Shown here in pieces: positions 42,108 to 43,932 of a stretch of DNA of 43,932 bases (position 1 is the first letter of the stretch; every line of letters begins with the position of its first letter). The stretch comes from Theionarchaea archaeon. GTDB lineage: Archaea; Methanobacteriota_B; Thermococci; Methanofastidiosales; SZ-28-30. The position numbers and the translations under genes were made by a program. The stretch is taken from contig JACVGT010000027.1 of assembly GCA_018992685.1 (NCBI GenBank), positions 1-43,932 on the forward strand. The letters are read 5' to 3'. The notes under the pieces were generated by a model. That model had not been told where the DNA came from and did not search any database. It was given only the letters and a program-made list of their open reading frames with translations.

Positions 42108-42863
42108 ATGAAAATATCTACACGATGCCTGAACGGCACTGAGTATTCCCGAATCATTTTGGGTTGTAACCCCTTTATTGGCTGGTCATACAGGGGAAAA
42201 GCACTTGCTCAGCACTACAAGGAGAAATTTTCAAGCCCCGAACCCGTACGGGAGATTATAGTCCACGCGTACCAGTACGGGATAAATGCCATTATGACGA
42301 CAGCAGATGAACACGTACTCCAGGCTGTCGCTTCAGCCCAGAAAGAGGTGGGCGAGATTAGTGTCCTTGGAATGCTGGGGTATTCTATTGAAGGGTATCG
42401 GAATTTCAAAGAAGACATTAGAAAATTCAGCAGCATATCAGCGTCTGCAGCTGTGATTGTGGCTGAGATTACTGACCCTCTCATCCAGAAGACACCCATG
42501 TTGTTTGATGCCTATAAAGATGAGGTTTCCAAGGAATTCGATACAGTGGGGGCTGCTACCCACAACCCTGCTCTCACCTTCCCCTACCTTGAGACCACAG
42601 AGCTCGATTTTCTCGTGGCAGCTGTAAACCCTGCAGGGTTCATGATGGGAAAGAAGGAGGAATCACTGCAGCTGATAAAAGCATCTCAGAAACCTGTTGT
42701 AGCCAAGAAAACTCTGGCAGGCGGCACTGTGGACCCCCTGACAGGGATTGAATTTGCTTTTTGTGAGATGGCGGTGGATTTTGCGGCGGTAGGTGTTGCA
42801 TCACCCGAGGAAGTGGATCAGGACGTAGAGGCCTATCTCAAGGTATCCACCAGGGATACATAG
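42108..42863 (+). CDS. Uncharacterised barrel-like protein, paralogue B
   Basis: From ATG at 42108 (GGGTGATAG just before it) the product is 251 residues. It shares with 38659-39402 the pattern CNPFIGWSYRG, GAATHNPA, AVNPAGFMMGKKEES, KPVVAKKTLAGG and a final VGVASPEEVDQDVEAY. The barrel-like order suggests an aldo/keto-reductase or aldolase-like fold without the usual active site. It is co-transcribed with the sugar isomerase-like gene and so may act on the same compound. The family has no name that I recognise. It overlaps the convergent glycosyltransferase by 31 nt. Confidence 0.7.
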   Translation: MKISTRCLNGTEYSRIILGCNPFIGWSYRGKALAQHYKEKFSSPEPVREIIVHAYQYGINAIMTTADEHVLQAVASAQKEVGEISVLGMLGYSIEGYRNFKEDIRKFSSISASAAVIVAEITDPLIQKTPMLFDAYKDEVSKEFDTVGAATHNPALTFPYLETTELDFLVAAVNPAGFMMGKKEESLQLIKASQKPVVAKKTLAGGTVDPLTGIEFAFCEMAVDFAAVGVASPEEVDQDVEAYLKVSTRDT

Positions 42864-43927
42864 GTCTTGACAGTCCGTTCCAGCGAGTAGAGTCGGTTGA
42901 TGGTACGAGTGCCTTCAGATGCAATTTGGTTCGCTTTATGAGGATCAGACAGGAGGAGGTCAATTCCTTCTGCGATACTCTCAGGATTTTGAGGCTCTAC
43001 GAGTATCCCATTGGTGCCGGATTTGATGTACTCTCCAATGGAAGGAATATTCGATCCCACCACTGGTTTTCCACAGGCCATAGCTTCCATGAGAGCCAGC
43101 CCCAGTGATTCATATGATGAGGTCAGAACGACAACGTCAGCGCCCCGGTAGATAGAGGGCATCTCTTCCCACAAGTGCCCATTGCCAAATATCACCCTGT
43201 GGGAGATGTTGAGCGAGGCAGCTTTCTTAACATACTTCTTCAACAGTGTCTGGGACAGACCCTGCCAGGATTCTCCTCCGCCTGTAATGTAGAGGACGAC
43301 ATCATGGGACAGCAAAGCGATTGCCTCAAGGAGGGAGTCTATCTCTTTGTGTGGGTCAATCCGGGCAGGCAGTAGGATAATCTTTTTTTCCGGGCAAGCA
43401 AGGGTTTCTCGTAGGGTGCTCCCCCCTTCAGGTGTGAACAGATCTGTGTCAACTCCGGTTGATATGACTTCAATTCTTTCGGTAACGCCCCGATCTTCGA
43501 GTTCCTTCTTGGCGTGATGTGTGGGGCAGATAATGACGTCAAAGGCGCCACTTGTGAGAACCAGAGAAGCTACCTCAACGGGATGAAGGTCAAAGTGCCG
43601 CAGTATGGTAACAGGTGCTCGTACCTGAAGTGCAGCCAGTGACCAGACATTCGGGTTCTCGAACTGAAGGATGTCACAGAGTTCTACACTCTTTTTCAGT
43701 TCTTTAATGAACAGGGGCAGCACACTGGAATGATACAGAGGAAACGAGTCTCGCCTCTCTACTCGAATGCCTTGAGTCTCATAATGGGTGGGAATTCCCA
43801 GTTCTGTTCTGCTGAGGACCGAAACAGACCATCCTCTGGCCACCAGTTCCTTTCCCAATGCATATACAGCAATATCCACTCCACCCACATTGGGCAAAAA
43901 AGTAGGATGTATGAACCATAAATCCAT
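42833..43927 (-). CDS. Family 4 glycosyltransferase 2
   Basis: The 364-residue GT-B protein starts MDLWFIHPTFLPNVGGVDIAV split at the nucleotide-binding NVGGVD. It has LPARIDPHKEIDSLLEAI (about 190) and the E-x7-E motif in SSYESLGLALMEAMACGKPVVG (about 280-300). ATG at 43927 lies 5 nt from the window edge, so the promoter and perhaps a longer start are outside. It is a different subtype from the one at 37543-38631. It transfers a sugar to a lipid or glycan acceptor. Confidence 0.88.
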   Translation of the reverse strand: MDLWFIHPTFLPNVGGVDIAVYALGKELVARGWSVSVLSRTELGIPTHYETQGIRVERRDSFPLYHSSVLPLFIKELKKSVELCDILQFENPNVWSLAALQVRAPVTILRHFDLHPVEVASLVLTSGAFDVIICPTHHAKKELEDRGVTERIEVISTGVDTDLFTPEGGSTLRETLACPEKKIILLPARIDPHKEIDSLLEAIALLSHDVVLYITGGGESWQGLSQTLLKKYVKKAASLNISHRVIFGNGHLWEEMPSIYRGADVVVLTSSYESLGLALMEAMACGKPVVGSNIPSIGEYIKSGTNGILVEPQNPESIAEGIDLLLSDPHKANQIASEGTRTINRLYSLERTVKTYVSLVDTLR

Positions 43928-43932
43928 GGATT

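Overview
The window is archaeal. It encodes a single-domain histone (20675-20884) and an archaeal-type RNase J (26558-27853). Many genes have a TATA box about 25 to 35 nt before the start codon, which implies leaderless or near-leaderless mRNAs, and Shine-Dalgarno sites inside operons match GGAGGTGATC. No rRNA, tRNA or CRISPR array was seen. The gene set fits an uncultivated euryarchaeal-type lineage, but the phylum cannot be fixed from this sequence alone.

Layout. (1) 1-7565, minus strand: an intact 1856-residue RHS/YD-repeat exported protein with a hydrophobic C-terminal tail, followed by two overlapping small membrane-protein genes and then debris of other RHS genes. The layout resembles a polymorphic-toxin locus with orphan fragments. 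(2) 7975-11290, minus strand: a compact peptide-modification operon. A TATA box precedes a coupled 54-codon ORF, then a 52-residue Cys-rich precursor-like peptide (8 Cys, core CGCGGCCCAFYCRTLIC), then a hairpin, then two paralogous radical SAM/SPASM maturases. The precursor gene is short and easily missed, and it is the best candidate for a new system here. (3) 11483-14463: a SbcD/Mre11-like nuclease and a Rad50/YhaN-like ATPase with two membrane helices inside its coiled coil. (4) 14696-14826: an orphan 29-residue peptide gene with a near-ideal archaeal promoter and ribosome binding site, convergent with a two-HTH regulator. (5) 16089-31201: mostly dispersed genes, namely an alkaline-phosphatase-superfamily enzyme, a surface protein with a cytoplasmic zinc ribbon, two MFS transporters, the histone, a phosphoesterase, a peptide-binding lipoprotein-like protein, a three-gene membrane operon with a possible glycan polymerase, RNase J, an iron-sulfur flavoprotein and a DUF3795 protein, plus a candidate small RNA. 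(6) 31254-43927: a modification and glycan island. A palindromic double TATA box drives, to the left, a PqqD-like protein and three cobalamin-type radical SAM genes. To the right it drives a PIG-L deacetylase, a fourth cobalamin-type radical SAM gene and a glycosyltransferase. Beyond these lie two paralogous uncharacterised barrel-like proteins, a 25-residue leader-like peptide, a nucleotide-sugar epimerase, a polysaccharide deacetylase, a sugar isomerase and a second glycosyltransferase.

How it fits together. Two separate loci combine radical SAM enzymes with peptide-recognition features and tiny ORFs: the SPASM pair with its Cys-rich peptide, and the cobalamin-type radical SAM set with PqqD. 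The first is well supported by gene order and start signals. In the second, a peptide role competes with a role in glycolipid or surface-glycan synthesis, because the neighbours are glycan enzymes.
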